Assembly: GCA_018907035.1 (NCBI GenBank)
Contig: JACCIC010000165.1
Location: forward strand, 1-64,000
Length of the DNA stretch: 64,000 bases
Direction of reading: 5' to 3'
DNA from: Sycobia sp. Sy_11
Taxonomy: Eukaryota > Arthropoda > Insecta > Hymenoptera > Epichrysomallidae
The notes below the pieces were generated by a model that was given only the letters and a program-made list of their open reading frames with translations, did no database searches and was not told where the DNA came from. The translations under genes were made by a program, and so were the position numbers. Every line of letters begins with the position of its first letter. Within the stretch, counting starts at the first letter, position 1. Shown in pieces: positions 45,373 through 57,181 of this stretch.

Positions 45373-45789
45373 GTAGTTCCACAGCAAGTTCTTCAACTTC
45401 GCCACATCCATTTGTAAGATCTATTGGACAATCTACGCCAAATAATCTTCTATTAAGAAAAGAAGAAGTAAATCAAAACAGTTTTACTCATAGTCAAATG
45501 GAAACAGTAATTATAGCTTCAATGAAACCTAAAATTTCAAGACTTTCTATGTCTGCGCCTACTCAATCAATGGCTTTTGAACAAATTTGGGCTCGTAGAG
45601 AACCTCGGCAGCATTTGTTAAGTACTGGCAGTTTAAGCTTTAAAGAAACCGGATCAACTAGTAGCTTGAGCACAGGTGGGGCTCTTAGTCCTAACCCTCT
45701 CGGGTATCTGGAACCTCTCAGTCATGATGAAGGTTACGAAGATAGTGACGATGATAGTGATCATTATGATGATTGCAGTAGTGACAATG
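45373..45789 (+). CDS. CREBRF: CREBRF/REPTOR-like regulator, second coding exon
   Basis: The exon begins after AG at 45371-45372 and joins the first exon in phase 1 (G|GT = Gly). The frame is then continuous through [38 protein letters not shown] and the acidic stretch [18 protein letters not shown]. The match ends at GACAATG/GTATGG, so the donor is at 45790 and the exon ends in phase 1. The open frame continues to a stop at 45809, but that tail is intron. The serine-rich, acidic composition fits the regulatory middle region of the protein, which precedes the bZIP module. This exon is isolated by tens of kilobases from its neighbours, so its assignment rests on phase and composition as well as family likeness. 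Confidence 0.8.
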
Positions 45790-45949
45790 GTATGGAAATT
45801 TCATATTAATAATTTAATTAGATTAATTTGAAATATTATAATAAAATTACAAATTTTTTTAATATTAACTTAAACTAGATTTAATTTTAATTTATTATCG
45901 TATCTAAAATATCAAAAAAAAAAATTATAATATGTATAATGTCACAATA

Positions 45950-47215
45950 AATTTAATTATAATATATAAGTTTAAGAATCATTTTATTTATAATACTATT
46001 TATTTTATTTATGAATTTGACACCGTTTTGTTCGATAATCTGTTTCCATCTAAACGGCAACTTCATAATACCCCTCTCGTAGAAACTCATCTCCTTATTT
46101 GCGAAGTACTCGGACAGCCACTTTTCACAAGCCTCTTTTGAGTCCAACTTTACACAACCAAAGGCGTTCGACGTAGACAGAAACAGGTGATAATCACTTG
46201 GCGCTATGTCCGGGCTATACGGTGTATGTGATAAAACCTCCCATCCGAACCCCCGTAGCTTCTGACGAGTCATCAACGAAGTGTGTGGTCTGGCGTTGTC
46301 CTGGTAGTACACTATACCCTTCCTGTTGGCCAAATGTGGACGCTTCTGGTCGATAGCCTGCTTCAAGCGATCGAGTTGTTCACAGTACATGGTAGAATTC
46401 TGCGTCTGGTCATATTGGAGCAGCTCATAGTGGATGATTCCCTTCCAATCCCACCAAACACACAACAAAACCTTTCTGGCTGTCAATCCCAGCTTGGCCA
46501 CTGTATAAGACGGTCCACCGGCCTTGGATCACGACCGTTTTCGCTTGATATTCTCGTATGTGATCCATTTTTCGTCGCCAGTCACCATCCGCTTAAAAAA
46601 TGGGTCGAGTTCGATGCGTTTCAGCAGTACATTGCTGACGTTGATTCGGTCCAGAAGGTTTTTTTGCGTCAAATCATGCGGCATCCAAATATCAAGCTTT
46701 TTTGTATGCAGCCTTCTGCAGATGTTTTAAAATGGTTTGGTGACTAACTTTCACCTCCTAGGCGATGTCAGGAGAATCCTTATGCCGGTCTAACTCGATA
46801 AATTTCATGATTTGAACGGTATTTGTCGTCACAGGTCTTCCGCCGGTTGGCTTATCCATGGTGTCGTTTTCACCGGTTCTGAATCGTCGAAACCATTCCT
46901 CTGCGGTTCGAAGTGATAGCGTGCTATTCACCAAAACACCATTAATCTCACGAAACGTTTCTCTAGCGGATTTGCCTTTGACGAAGGAAAACTTTATAAT
47001 AGTGCGGATTTCGGCGTTAGTGAATTCCATGTTTACACGTCTATAACTTTTGAACGCAATATCCAAACTAATCATGCATAGCGTCGTTTTGTACGTTATG
47101 GTAAGACCTTCGAAATGATGTATAGTATTGCTCGATACGAACTCTGTAGCGCTTTGTACATAGCCGCGAAATTCATAAGACAAAAAGGCGGAAGGGAGAT
47201 ATTTGACAACCTAAT
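45950..47215 (-). mobile_element. Mariner element, family M5, decayed
   Basis: The - strand has 47183-46758 (FTNAEIRTIIKFSFVKGKSA, WFRRFRTGENDTMDKPTGGR) and 46501-45953 (LLCVWWDWKGIIHYELL, YYQDNARPHTS, YSPDIAPSDYHLFLS). The second and third catalytic Asp are intact. The segment between, which holds the first Asp, has several frameshifts and stops. No clear TIRs were seen. Confidence 0.8.
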
Positions 47216-48224
47216 ATTTGATTTTGTGAAAACCAGACCAGTGCAAAAGTTTATATTAATACTTATGGCTATGTGTAGAGATAGAAAACACTCTATACAG
47301 AAAAGCTGCGGGATCACTCAAGTACTTTGGCCATGGTTATGTAAGTATTTCTGTATTTGTCAATTACGCAAAACTTAAGTATCGTTCTTAATGAATCAGG
47401 GAGTGTTTGAAAGGTACACTCTGACATTAGCTTGTAGCATTTTAAAGTCTTACTTACTGCTTGTTGTTACTTGATTAGTTTCTATGGGGATACTGTACGG
47501 CGGAGAACTCACAAACAGCCAAGTGTTGCACTGTCTAAATTCCAGTATGTAATTATAAGTTGTGATAGACAAATTTTAATAGTGTATCATTAAAAAGCAT
47601 TTCAAAGATTGATTCCTATCTCCTGCAACTGTACTGTAACAACTAGGAGATCTTATCATATACCAAAGCAGACGGTAGTACCAGATTGAAACGCATGATT
47701 GGCAGAAACGAGGATTGAATTCAACAAAGGGTCAACTGAAATATAGTCGAAATAGAAAGGATCAAATTTCAAAATGAGCCGACTGACCTTTCTGAGAGTT
47801 CAGACACGCGAACAGCATGTTAGGATTAAATTAGCTTTGTTTAACTATTAAAATGCTTCTTTGTATTAAAGAAATTAGCGAGGAAGATTAAAGTAATCAA
47901 GAGTTCTATCAAACTCGAACAAATATCTGAAGACATCTTGCGTCGGTTACGACTAATAGACCCAGATATTCAATTCACAGTAAAAGTATTACGATATATG
48001 TTTTGTTAATCACCAACAAAGGACTCGTGGAGTTCAATATGTTTAGGCCAAATCAATATGCAAATGCCGCTTCAGATCTAGAATAGCAGCAAAACTTTTG
48101 AATGATAATCGAATAGCTCACTCAACTGTGAAGATGCCTTTAAATTATCGCAGCAACGACATACCAGCGTACAATATCAACAAACATTCAGAAATGGACG
48201 AAGTTTTCAAGACCTTTGATCTTC
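47216..48224. other. Intron 2 segment without recognised genes
   Basis: Nothing recognised. Confidence 0.5.
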
Positions 48225-49440
48225 ATCTTGTTACCGCGTAGTTATCGGTTTTAAATACCCCCTTTTTGCCTACACTCTCGTGTACTAGCAGGGATAGGGT
48301 TGGATAAGCGATACTCGCGACGTGTATTTTATGATCCCAAAACGAATTTACCATCCACCCATTTTTTGGCTTCCTCGTAGGAATGGAAGTGCTGGTCAGC
48401 CAGGCCATGCGTCATCGATCTGAAGAGATGGTAATCAGACGGAGCAACGTCTGGACTATACGGCGGGTGGGGTAGGACTTCCCATTTGAGCGTTTCTAAG
48501 TATGTTTTCACCGGCGGTGCAACATGTGGGCGAGCATTGTCATGTTGCAAAATAACTTTGTCGTGCCTGTCGGAGTATTGTGGCCGTTTTTCTCGCAGTG
48601 CGCGGCTCAAACGCATCAATTGTCGTCGATAGACCTCGCCTGTGATCCTTTCATTCGGTTTCAGAAGCTCGTAGTAAACCACATCTAGCTGGTCCCACCA
48701 TATACAGAGCATGAGCTTGGCGCCATGAATATTTGGCTTGGCCGTCGATGATGATGCATGGCCGGGTAGTCCCCATGATTTTCTTCGCTTCGGATTATCG
48801 TAACGTATCCACTTTTCATCGCCAGTCACGATACGATGCAGAAAACCCTTTCTTTTATGTCGCTGAAGCAGCTGTTCGCAAGTGAAAAAACGCCGTTCGA
48901 CGTCTCTCAGCTTCAGTTCGTACGGCACCCAATTTCCTTGCTTTTGGATCATTCCCATGGCTTTCAAACGCTTGGAAATGGTTGTTCGGTCAACTCCCAA
49001 TGCTTCAGCAAGTTCTTCTTGCATTTGACAAGAATCTTCATCAAGCAAAGTCGTCAATTCTCGATCTTCAAAGATTTGCGGCCGCCCGGAACGCTCCTTG
49101 TCTTCCACGTCGAAATCACCGCTTTTGAAGCGTCGAAACCATCCGCGAACACTTGAATCATCGACACAACCGTCTCCATAAGCCTCCTGAAGCAATCGAT
49201 GCGTCTCGGCAGCAGATTTCTTCAAATTGAACCAATAAAGTGAAACTTCCCGCAAATGACGTCGACTCGGCTCAAATTTCGACATTTTCACGATATCAAA
49301 AATTTATGATGCGAAAAAATTTTAACTAATGTGTTAGTATGGAATTGTTGACATATGAATAAGCTTTGATTATGACATATGTAACCATTGAATACTCGCA
49401 CAGTATTGGTGGCGCCATCTCTTACAAAAAAACGGGAAAG
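48225..49440 (-). mobile_element. Mariner element, family M1, best-preserved copy
   Basis: The 5' end on the - strand (+ 49390-49440) retains GTGAATAAGTCTTTCCCGTT and ATGGCGCCACC, matching the 5' ends of the 28 kb and 51.6 kb copies. The 3' end, with the last residues of transposase and the TIR, is lost or diverged left of 48329. Confidence 0.85.
48329..49291 (-). CDS. Mariner transposase with intact DD34D triad, C-terminus truncated
   Basis: 320 codons against about 345 in the family. N-terminal helix-turn-helix at about 1-110 (SAAETHRLLQEAYGD, WFRRFKSGDFDVEDKE). Linker QGNWVPYELK at 119-128. Catalytic residues: D158 in VTGDEKWIRYDN, D251 in QHDNARPH and D286 in YSPDVAPSDYHLF; the last two are 34 residues apart. 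The frame is uninterrupted, unlike all other mariner copies here. It ends early at DGKFVLGS, where the normal C-terminal helix should continue, so activity is doubtful. It lies in intron 2 opposite to CREBRF. The enzyme would cut at TIRs and insert at TA. Confidence 0.9.
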   Translation of the reverse strand: MKMSKFEPSRRHLREVSLYWFNLKKSAAETHRLLQEAYGDGCVDDSSVRGWFRRFKSGDFDVEDKERSGRPQIFEDRELTTLLDEDSCQMQEELAEALGVDRTTISKRLKAMGMIQKQGNWVPYELKLRDVERRFFTCEQLLQRHKRKGFLHRIVTGDEKWIRYDNPKRRKSWGLPGHASSSTAKPNIHGAKLMLCIWWDQLDVVYYELLKPNERITGEVYRRQLMRLSRALREKRPQYSDRHDKVILQHDNARPHVAPPVKTYLETLKWEVLPHPPYSPDVAPSDYHLFRSMTHGLADQHFHSYEEAKKWVDGKFVLGS

Positions 49441-49589
49441 ACTTATTCACACAGAGAAAATGACGTAATTGATGTTGCAAACACTATTAGTTTTATGGTA
49501 TATTACATTTACATGCGTCTGATTTATGGACCAATGCTGCGACTGAATGGCATCTTAGACATGAAATGAATATTTCTCAGAAAAGTCGT

Positions 49590-50095
49590 GAGTAACAAGA
49601 AATTCACCGTTTTTTAATTCATTTTTCAAGAAATTCTATGAATAAAAAGTTTACTACTTCTCCGATGGAATGGAATCGGAATATAAAAATCGATTTAATT
49701 TATTAAATTTGTTGTATCACAAGGAAGATTTTGGCATCAAAGCTGCATCGCACTTTTTCGCTACTGCACATGACAAGGAAGCTTGCGATTACATTGATGG
49801 ATGCGTGAAGAGGAGTGTGTACCCTGCAAGCTTACAAGATATAACAATTGTTATGACCTCGAAATGTTTTTAATGGGCTCTCAATTTTTTCAAAAAAATT
49901 AGTTTCTATATGAGTTTATCGAATGAATACGAGAAACATAAAAAAGAAATTAGAATCCCGTTTTTCTACTACCAAAATTATAAAGGGAACTCATCAATAT
50001 CATTGCCTCAAGTCGTTCGACATAAAATGTTTAGAATGTAAGATCTTTTCGAACAATACGAAACGTATTGTATTGAAAGTGTTTAAATAATTGTA
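49590..50095 (+). pseudogene. Fragment of a conserved transposon-associated or unknown ORF
   Basis: The + strand carries SEYKNRFNLLNLLYHKEDFG, then HFFATAHDKEACDYIDGCVKRS and, after a stop, SNEYEKHKKEI. This resembles a block common in uncharacterised insect proteins (sDYKNRxNFxNLxxHxxDFG ... HFFATxHGKGACDGxGGTVKR). I do not know its function. The fragment contains stops and lacks flanking exons, so it is probably a relic of a mobile element or retrocopy. Confidence 0.45.
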
Positions 50096-50589
50096 CATGT
50101 TTGTTTTTGTTAATTAGTTATAAATAATATAAATACACATTAATTTTTTTTATATTCCGCAAACGTGAATAAGGAAGACGAGTGATCGCTCCGGGTAAGG
50201 TACGGCCATGCGTAGCGCCGCGCCAACGTTTAAAAATTAATATCTTCTTTTCTTGTGTAGTACATAACAATTTTTTACCGGTATCATTTGCTTAGTCATT
50301 TAAGAATAAAGCCACCCCAAAAAATATCCTACCTATACGAGAAGTTAAATAATTTTTAATTTTTTTATTTCAAAATTATTTTTTTTTTAAACAAATTACG
50401 TTTTCTCATATTATAAGTACCCCATTTTATTCTTTTACTGTTTTCGTAGTTACCATTCAAAGTTTTTATTATAATTTGTCGGAATCATCGCAATTGAAAT
50501 AAAAAGGTGCTTAAACATTCATTTATTTATAACCTTTTCAAGAATGAAAATGTTGAAAAAATGTTTTAGGACATTCATTTTAATATATG

Positions 50590-51495
50590 AACCTTCAACA
50601 ATCTGCAAAAAATATGTAAAATTCAGATATTCGATTTTTGGTGTTCCACTTCATAAAGTTTGAATCAATGCATATTAATCATTATTTTCTGCTTGAAAAA
50701 GCAATTAAGGTAACTGAAGAAATGCTTAAGAAATGGTATAAGGACTTTGCTCTATCACATGAAATGGCTCACAAATTGTATACTAAATTTCGTTGTGGTC
50801 GTACGAACACAAGTAATGCTGAGTTTTCTGGTCGCCTAAAAATGGTGACTATTCAAGATATGGTGAATAAAATCAATGCTATGATTCTTGAAGATCGTTG
50901 ATTAAAAATACCTAATTTTGGGTCTGAGGGAAGTATCTGCTAGATGCGGTGGTGTATTTGTTCACAATCCACAATCAATGGTCACGCGTTTTTCCATCTA
51001 AATAATGTTTGAACGCCGTTATGTTACAGTTGTTAAAAAATGGATGCATTACTATACAACAGAAACAAAAAGGTTGTCAAAAATGTAGACCCAACATGTA
51101 GACCGTGTTTGCACAAAGAATAAACTGTTCTATCAGATGGTCAGGTCATGATCATAGTCTTCTTGGTACTTATGGGGTTTAATACTGATCGATGACCTGC
51201 AGGAGAAAATGATTTCAGGATAATATTATTCTTCATTATTCGACAGGTTTGAAGCCATACTGAACGAAAAGCGTCTCTATCATCACACGAGCGCTATTAC
51301 AACAACCAAATTAATAGAATTACGGTATAAGTGCTTTCTCATCCGCCCTATATTTCATATTTAGAAACCATCTGATTATTTTCTACTTCCAAACATGAAA
51401 ATTTAGTTTGTTGATAAAAGATTTTTATCAAATGAGGACATTATGGTTTCAACAAATGAGTATTTTGTAGTTTCACAGAAAATATTTTTTTAAAA
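50590..51495 (+). mobile_element. Mariner element (irritans-like), heavily decayed
   Basis: In scattered frames: EFSGRLKMVTIQDMVNKINA (50815-50890), RRYVTVVKKWMHYYTTETKR (51010-51070), IDDLQEKMISG, then HHTSAITTTKLIELRYKC and PSDYFLLPNMK (51290-51400). The order matches mariner transposase. The first catalytic D is replaced (TVVKKW for TVDETW). TIRs not seen. Confidence 0.7.
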
Positions 51496-51543
51496 AGATA
51501 GAATACCGCTATTATAAATATATCGAGTTGGCCAGGGACAGGG

Positions 51544-51547
<4 letters not shown>

Positions 51548-51600
<53 letters not shown>
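51548..51600. repeat. (TA)n microsatellite
   Basis: TA run just left of the next mariner copy. Confidence 0.9.
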
Positions 51601-51602
<2 letters not shown>

Positions 51603-51621
51603 AATTGTTCTGTTTTAATTA

Positions 51622-52787
51622 TTAGGTGTACAATAAGTTTCTGCCGTTTGGAAATGATGGCGCCACTGATACGATAACATCGGAATTTTCAGCTATAAAA
51701 AGTAGTATCGTATTTGTTGACATCTGGAAACAGTATAACATTTTAATACCTCTGACTTTTTGCTAGCATCACTTAGTTTTCATCTTGTTAAGATCTCAAG
51801 TTTTGAGCCAAGTAAACATCATTTGCGGGAATTGTTAATTTACCTCTTTCATTTAAAGCAATCTGCCGCTGAAGCACATCGGCTACTCATAGAAACATAT
51901 GGTGATGTTAATTTGAGTGAAAGAAGATGTCGGGAGGGAGTGGTTCCAATAATTTAAAAGTGGTGATTTTTACGTGGAGGACAAAATACGCAGTGGAACT
52001 TGCACAAGAGTTAGGAGAGACTCAGCAAGCTATTTCACAACGTCTCAAAACCCTGGGTATGGTCCAAAAACAAGGAAATTGGGTTCCTTACGAACTGAAG
52101 CTAAGAGACGTCGTAGTACGTAGACGAAGTACGAGTGTCGCTTATTCGCTTGCGAACAATTGCTCAAAAGGCAAAATCGCAAAGGATCTCTACATCGAGT
52201 CGTGATGGGAGACGAAAAGGGGATTCACTACGACAACGGCAAGCGTAGGTAGCCACGGGGTAAGCCCTAGCATGCCTCTACTTCGATGGCCAAGCCAAAC
52301 ATTCATGGCAAGAAGCTATTGCTGTGCATTTACTGGAACCAGCTAAGAGTAATTTATCACAACCAAAGCGTCACAATCAAAGCGTCACCGCGGAATGGCA
52401 CCAACAACAGCTGATGCAATTGAGCCGAGTATTGAAACTTAAACGTCCATAATTTGCCAAAAGGCACGATAAAGTCATTTTTCAGCATAACAACGCTCGG
52501 TCACATGTTGCAAAAATCGTAAAGGAAACGTTAGAAGCACTGAATTGGGGCATCCTACCCTAGTCGCCGGATTAAGCAGACATTGTTCCTTCAGACTGCC
52601 ACCTATTCCGGTCGATGACTCATGGTCTGGCTGAGCAGCACTTTACCTCTTCCGAGGAATTGAAGAAATGTGTCGATTCGTGGATCGCCTCAAAAGACAA
52701 AAAGCAATTTTTTAGACGGGCTATCCACTTGCTGCACGAAAGATAGTCAAAAGTTGTAGAAAGTGATGGGCAATATTTGGAAGGTTT
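51622..52787 (+). mobile_element. Mariner element, family M1, nearly full length but decayed
   Basis: 5' TIR TTAGGTGTACAATAAGTTTC follows TA. Transposase segments on the + strand: HLRELLIYLFHLKQSAAEAH, QGNWVPYELKLRDV, MGDEKGIHYDN, FQHNNARSHVAKIV, ADIVPSDCHLF. Both central catalytic positions are altered (HNN, PSDC context). The 3' TIR is missing; similarity to the 28 kb copy ends after GATGGGCAATATTTGGAA. Confidence 0.85.
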
Positions 52788-52999
52788 AAGTCACCGACCT
52801 ATGAAACCATCTTCGTATATAAGTTTACATTAAAGCATTCTAAGATATTAAGAATTAAGAAGAACTTAAAATAATAAAAGAGGTGGCACGTGTTTATATT
52901 AGACATAGATGTATGAATATATATCTGAATTGCAAATTAAAGTTTTTCAATTGAATTTTATTTTATTTTATATCATTTATGTGTGTGTGCGTAAGTAGG

Positions 53000-53052
<53 letters not shown>

Positions 53053-53192
53053 TCATCATCGGAAATTAAATTTTATTTTAATATTTCTCCAGATATATAA
53101 TAAGATAAAAATATGTAGGTCTTTAAATTTATCCCCACAGATATTGTATATATTATTTAACTATTTGATTAGTAGGTTTCATTATTATCTTG
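52788..53192. repeat. AT-rich spacer with (TA)n
   Basis: TA run 53002-53050. Confidence 0.7.
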
Positions 53193-54002
53193 TGTAACAG
53201 TGCGTGTCTGGTGTCCGCTAATTCATGGCTTTGGCTGAGCACGCCTCGGCCACTGGTCGCTCAGCACGCCACCAATTTTGCTCGTCTAGCGGCAATCGAT
53301 TAAGCGGACTACACACTAGAAAGCATAGCTTCAGCTCAGCACGCCTAGGCCAAATTCCTACCAGAGTATAGGCCCTTCCTAATTAAATAGTCAAGTATTC
53401 CTCTTACTTTCGCTCAGCACGCCAAAGTCAAATAATATTTGTCGTTATAAATTTTCCGATGAGATTTACGTTTGATAAATAAAATACAAAATGTTTTTTA
53501 AATTTAAGGATTGGAGAAAATTTATTTTAATAAATTATACGAAAAAAAAGAAAAAAAATTAATGTTTACAAAATTTACAAAAAATATGAGTGACTATAGT
53601 CGGCATGGAGTACGCCTCGCTACCGCTAAATACGAACAGTCTTTAGACTTACAATTAATAAAAGAAAGGTATATTTTATTTCTATTATTATAGCCGCCAC
53701 TGGGACTTTTCATCAGTTTTATTATTAAGATGTCGCGCGCTTCGATTGTGCCAAGAGAACTGTTGTCTGCTAACGCGCCGATGACAGGTCCCCTTCAAAA
53801 GACCGGTCTCGAGGCTGCCGTCACACTGAATTTTTCAGACAGAGTATTTCTATTTAAATTTGATAGACGAGCTGTCCTCCACTCCGAGACCGTTCCTGCC
53901 TTACCTCACCGCGCCTAAGTGTTACGGCGCTCCCTCCTTACCGCGCCGAGCCTACAAGGGCGCGTTCTATGCTGGTCATGAAGCCCGTGTTAGCTTGTAG
54001 AG

Positions 54003-54069
<67 letters not shown>

Positions 54070-54176
54070 ATGCGTTCGAGCATCTTCGCGCTCTCGGTCT
54101 TCTTTTTCTCCGTGCGCCAAGAAGCTTTGCGCTGTATTATATTTATAATGTAATGTTCCATTTTCACGAGTATTCA
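53193..54176 (-). repeat. LTR of gypsy element C, copy 1
   Basis: Begins TGTAACAG and ends GAGTATTCA on the + strand. It aligns along its whole length with 59714-60815 at roughly 85 percent by eye, with indels. It contains a (GA)n run at 54001-54068 and four copies or near-copies of GCTCAGCACGCC. The 62-codon ORF at 53730 is shared with the other LTR but shows many replacement changes, so it is not considered a gene. Confidence 0.8.
54001..54068. repeat. (GA)n microsatellite inside LTR C
   Basis: Mirrors the (GA)n at 60660-60709 in the other LTR. Confidence 0.9.
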
Positions 54177-54326
54177 TACTCATCGCACTCGAATGAACTC
54201 TAGACGGAGATGCTAATATATAATAAAATATAAAACAAGTGGCATTCTTTTGAATATTCGCATTGTATGTATTATATTAAAAATTTAAATCAAAAATATA
54301 TATTTAATTATATTGTTATGTTTTAG

Positions 54327-54540
54327 CTGAGTCTGGTGGTAGTGTGGTAGTTATTAGTGAAATATCAAAGGATATGAAGCAGAAAAAAAAATACTTTTGG
54401 CAATATAATGTTCAACCTAAAGGACGTAAAGGTCAAAGGGTAACTCGAGCTCGACTTCAAAATCGTCATATATTGAATGAGGTTACTGACCCTGTTTTTA
54501 GTCCACATTGTGCTCTTAGAGGGATTAAGCATAGTGAAAA
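54327..54540 (+). pseudogene. Truncated duplicate of the CREBRF bZIP exon
   Basis: Copy of 60962-61207, including the same acceptor (GTTATGTTTTAG). It remains open and reads AESGGS, then [37 protein letters not shown] and [12 protein letters not shown]. All length differences from the true exon are multiples of three (about -24, -3, -3). Several substitutions change conserved residues (QAKGPKG to QPKGRKG). It breaks off at 54540 inside the exon, before the bZIP basic region, where LTR-derived sequence begins. If spliced in, it would give a truncated protein; more likely it is a dead copy. Confidence 0.85.
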
Positions 54541-54630
54541 GGTCTCGGTTTTCTCTTCTCGTGACAAGTGCTTTGCGCCGTATTATATTTAATATAATAT
54601 GTATTTACGCGAGTATTCATACTCGTGGTA
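54541..54630 (-). repeat. Terminal fragment of LTR C, copy 3
   Basis: ACAAGTGCTTTGCGCCGTAT and CGCGAGTATTCATACTCG match the right ends of the other two LTR copies. It abuts the truncated exon on the left and the 3' part of the element on the right. Confidence 0.7.
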
Positions 54631-54767
54631 TCGCCCTCTTTCCCCATGGAGAGTGAAACGCAGTAAATATAAAAATATTTCGAAATGCGTCGAACAAATC
54701 TCGTAAAAAAAGAAAATATTATCATAATATTAAGAAAATATAATACAAAAACAAAACAACAAAACCC

Positions 54768-55566
54768 TTACGATGTTCGTTTGCCGATGTGTTTTACGGC
54801 TCTTGTCCGCGGATCCATCCTGATCCGGCACTGTTGTGCGTCCTGCTTAACCCTATACTCCCGCACGACAAACGGGATCGTCATCTCCCGGCCGTTCAGG
54901 ATTTGCAGTCGAGTCGGCCTAGGTTCTGCCTTGATGGAGATGGGCTTGAAGCCCTCGGCTCGATTCGGCGGCACACGGAAGGACGTGTCCCGTCGCTGAT
55001 AATGTATTGGCGGCTGGTCTATCAGGGGCAGCAGTCGAATTGTCTGTGCTGGTCGTCAGTGGCTCGGGGAAGTACGGCTCGTCCTGTGCCGTTGCTCTGA
55101 AATGCGGAGTTTTTTTTGCTGTCCAACCACTTCTCGAACTCCTCGTATAGTTCGACTGCCAGCAATATCGTGACTTCCTCCGCTGTCAGTGATATACTTA
55201 CTGTTAGTAAGATAAGCGTAAAGTAACCATATTTGCAAATTTTTAATTTTCATTATTTATTTCAAGGGTATGTATTGTTTACCCTATTTTCTGAAGTTTT
55301 TCGGCCCTGTTTTTTGCGTACCAGGCACTTTCCCTCTCCCCTGGTAGAACCATAAGTCCTAATTCAAAGTCCAGGTAGGGAAGATGCGTGAAGCGCTCGG
55401 AATAGATTCGCCAGATTGCTTGTAGTCGTACGAAATCTTTGTACCTATGTTCCGTAGGTACAAGGCCTTCGTGTCCGAGTTCTTGTGTCCTCTCGTTATC
55501 GGTGAGCGCCCAAGTCCAATCGATTCTGATTGTGTTGGTTTTGCTTTTAAACTGGGCGTTCTCCAT
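54768..55566 (-). pseudogene. Unidentified 3' ORF region downstream of integrase (element C)
   Basis: The - strand has 55566-55279 (starts MENAQFKSKTNTIRIDWTWA, contains EHRYKDFVRLQAIWRIYSER) and a later frame ending near 54768 (PPNRAEGFKPISIKAEPRPT, GREMTIPFVVREYRVKQDAQ). It occupies the place where some gypsy-type elements have env, but I see no signal peptide, no transmembrane helix and no cysteine pattern. I do not recognise it. Confidence 0.4.
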
Positions 55567-56119
55567 CGCGAGACTCGTTTATATTCGAACGCGAAATTGA
55601 AATAATTACTCCCCTCTCTCGATTTTATTCAACGCATTTTTTACAATTATTTACGCCATAAAATACACCCTGCTAAAATAAACAGTCAATTTACACTTAT
55701 TTCTCTATTATATATACATTCGTATTTTACGGTACTTAGCGTACAAGCGACGTATAACTTATACAATTATAGACTAGTTTATAAATTTGTAGTTTATAAA
55801 TTAGTCTACAAATTTACAATATTTACAAGTAGTTAATTTAAATTAAATATAATATAATTTATTTATAATATATGAATAACATATATAAACTTATATAACT
55901 ATATGCTTATAAAATCTAGTTTCGCATAAATGTTTGCCGGTAAATTTTTAATTTTTACATTTTTACATATGTGCATAAATTATTCTACAGAAATTACTAT
56001 TTCTACAATATTTTTCTCTTTCTTCTAACTTAAATCAATATATGATTTTGAATCCTTAATATGGATTTGTCCAATAATTTTTCTATTTGTTCCTTGAAGG
56101 TTGAGCATAACCGGAGAAA

Positions 56120-57000
56120 CTTTTTCTATAATTTTATACGGCCCGCCAAATTTTTCGCAAAGCTTGTCGCGCTTAGCTGATTGGCTTTGTTTGAAAATAC
56201 GTAAATCATAGTACTTTCTCTGTCATGAGAAAGACTGTGCTGTTTTAATTTTGTGAGCTCAAGCGCATCTTGTATATTCTTGATCCTTTCTTTAGTCTTC
56301 GATCTTGATCGTCTTCCTTCTTCTTGATTCAGACTGCCTGGTGCGCTTAGCTCTCTTCGCAAATTTCAATATGCTGGCGTATAGCCCGTGATATCGTGCA
56401 TGGTTGTATTATACGTAAAAGAAATTTCGTAGAGATAATTATCCCATCTTTTTTGAGATTTATCTATGTACTATTTCATCATTATTTTTATAGTGCAATT
56501 TATTCGTTCAACGGGATTGTACTGAGGTGAATACGATGGCATAATTCGATGTATAATTTTCGCATTTTTTAAAATATAGCGAAATTCATTCGAAATGAAT
56601 TGCTTTTATCACTTACTCTTACGCGCGGGCATGCAAAACGTAATATAACTTGCTCTTGGATTGCTCATCCGATGGCGACACCCGTTTCTTTTCGTAATCA
56701 ACCTTGCATTATTAAAAGCATTGTGTATCCGTTATTTGATCGTGAAAGAGGCCCGGCTAAATCAACGGAGGCCATCTTCCAGGGTTGTTCCACGTTTGTT
56801 GCGTGCATTTGTCCCACCGGCGCTAACTGCTGTGCTTTATGTTTCTGGCAGTTTATACACGTGTGCACATACCGGGTGTCTTCAATAACAGCCGGGCCAA
56901 TAATAGCTTTTAGCTAATTTTGCTAATGTTTTAGCTACTTCTAAGTGTGCTGCGGTGGGATGATCGTGGTTTTCATTTAGAATTCTTTGTTTTTCAGAGT
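56120..57000 (-). pseudogene. Integrase remnant of element C
   Basis: The - strand text includes HPTAAHLEVAKTLAKLAK, then altered zinc-binding Cys/His text near 56850, and EQPW-type catalytic-core remnants. A C-terminal piece is at 56362-56126 (GSLNQEEGRRSRSKTKERIK, DALELTKLKQHSLSHDRE). Frames are broken. Confidence 0.65.
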
Positions 57001-57181
57001 CGTTCATATATATTTTCCATTCGCTTGCTTCATTTGACTCGTTAAAGTCAAGCGTGTATAATATGTGATGATCTATTATTTTCTATCCTGTAATCCGGAA
57101 AATCTTTCGAATTACAAATTTATCTATCTTATCATACCATTTATTTTCCGTTTTCGATATCGCGTTTATTTCGACTGGATT

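Noticed and set aside
53938..54183. Serine/leucine-rich protein of SLSLSL repeats
   Set aside because: Translation of the (GA)n microsatellite; the same applies to 60515-60873 and 19299-19499.
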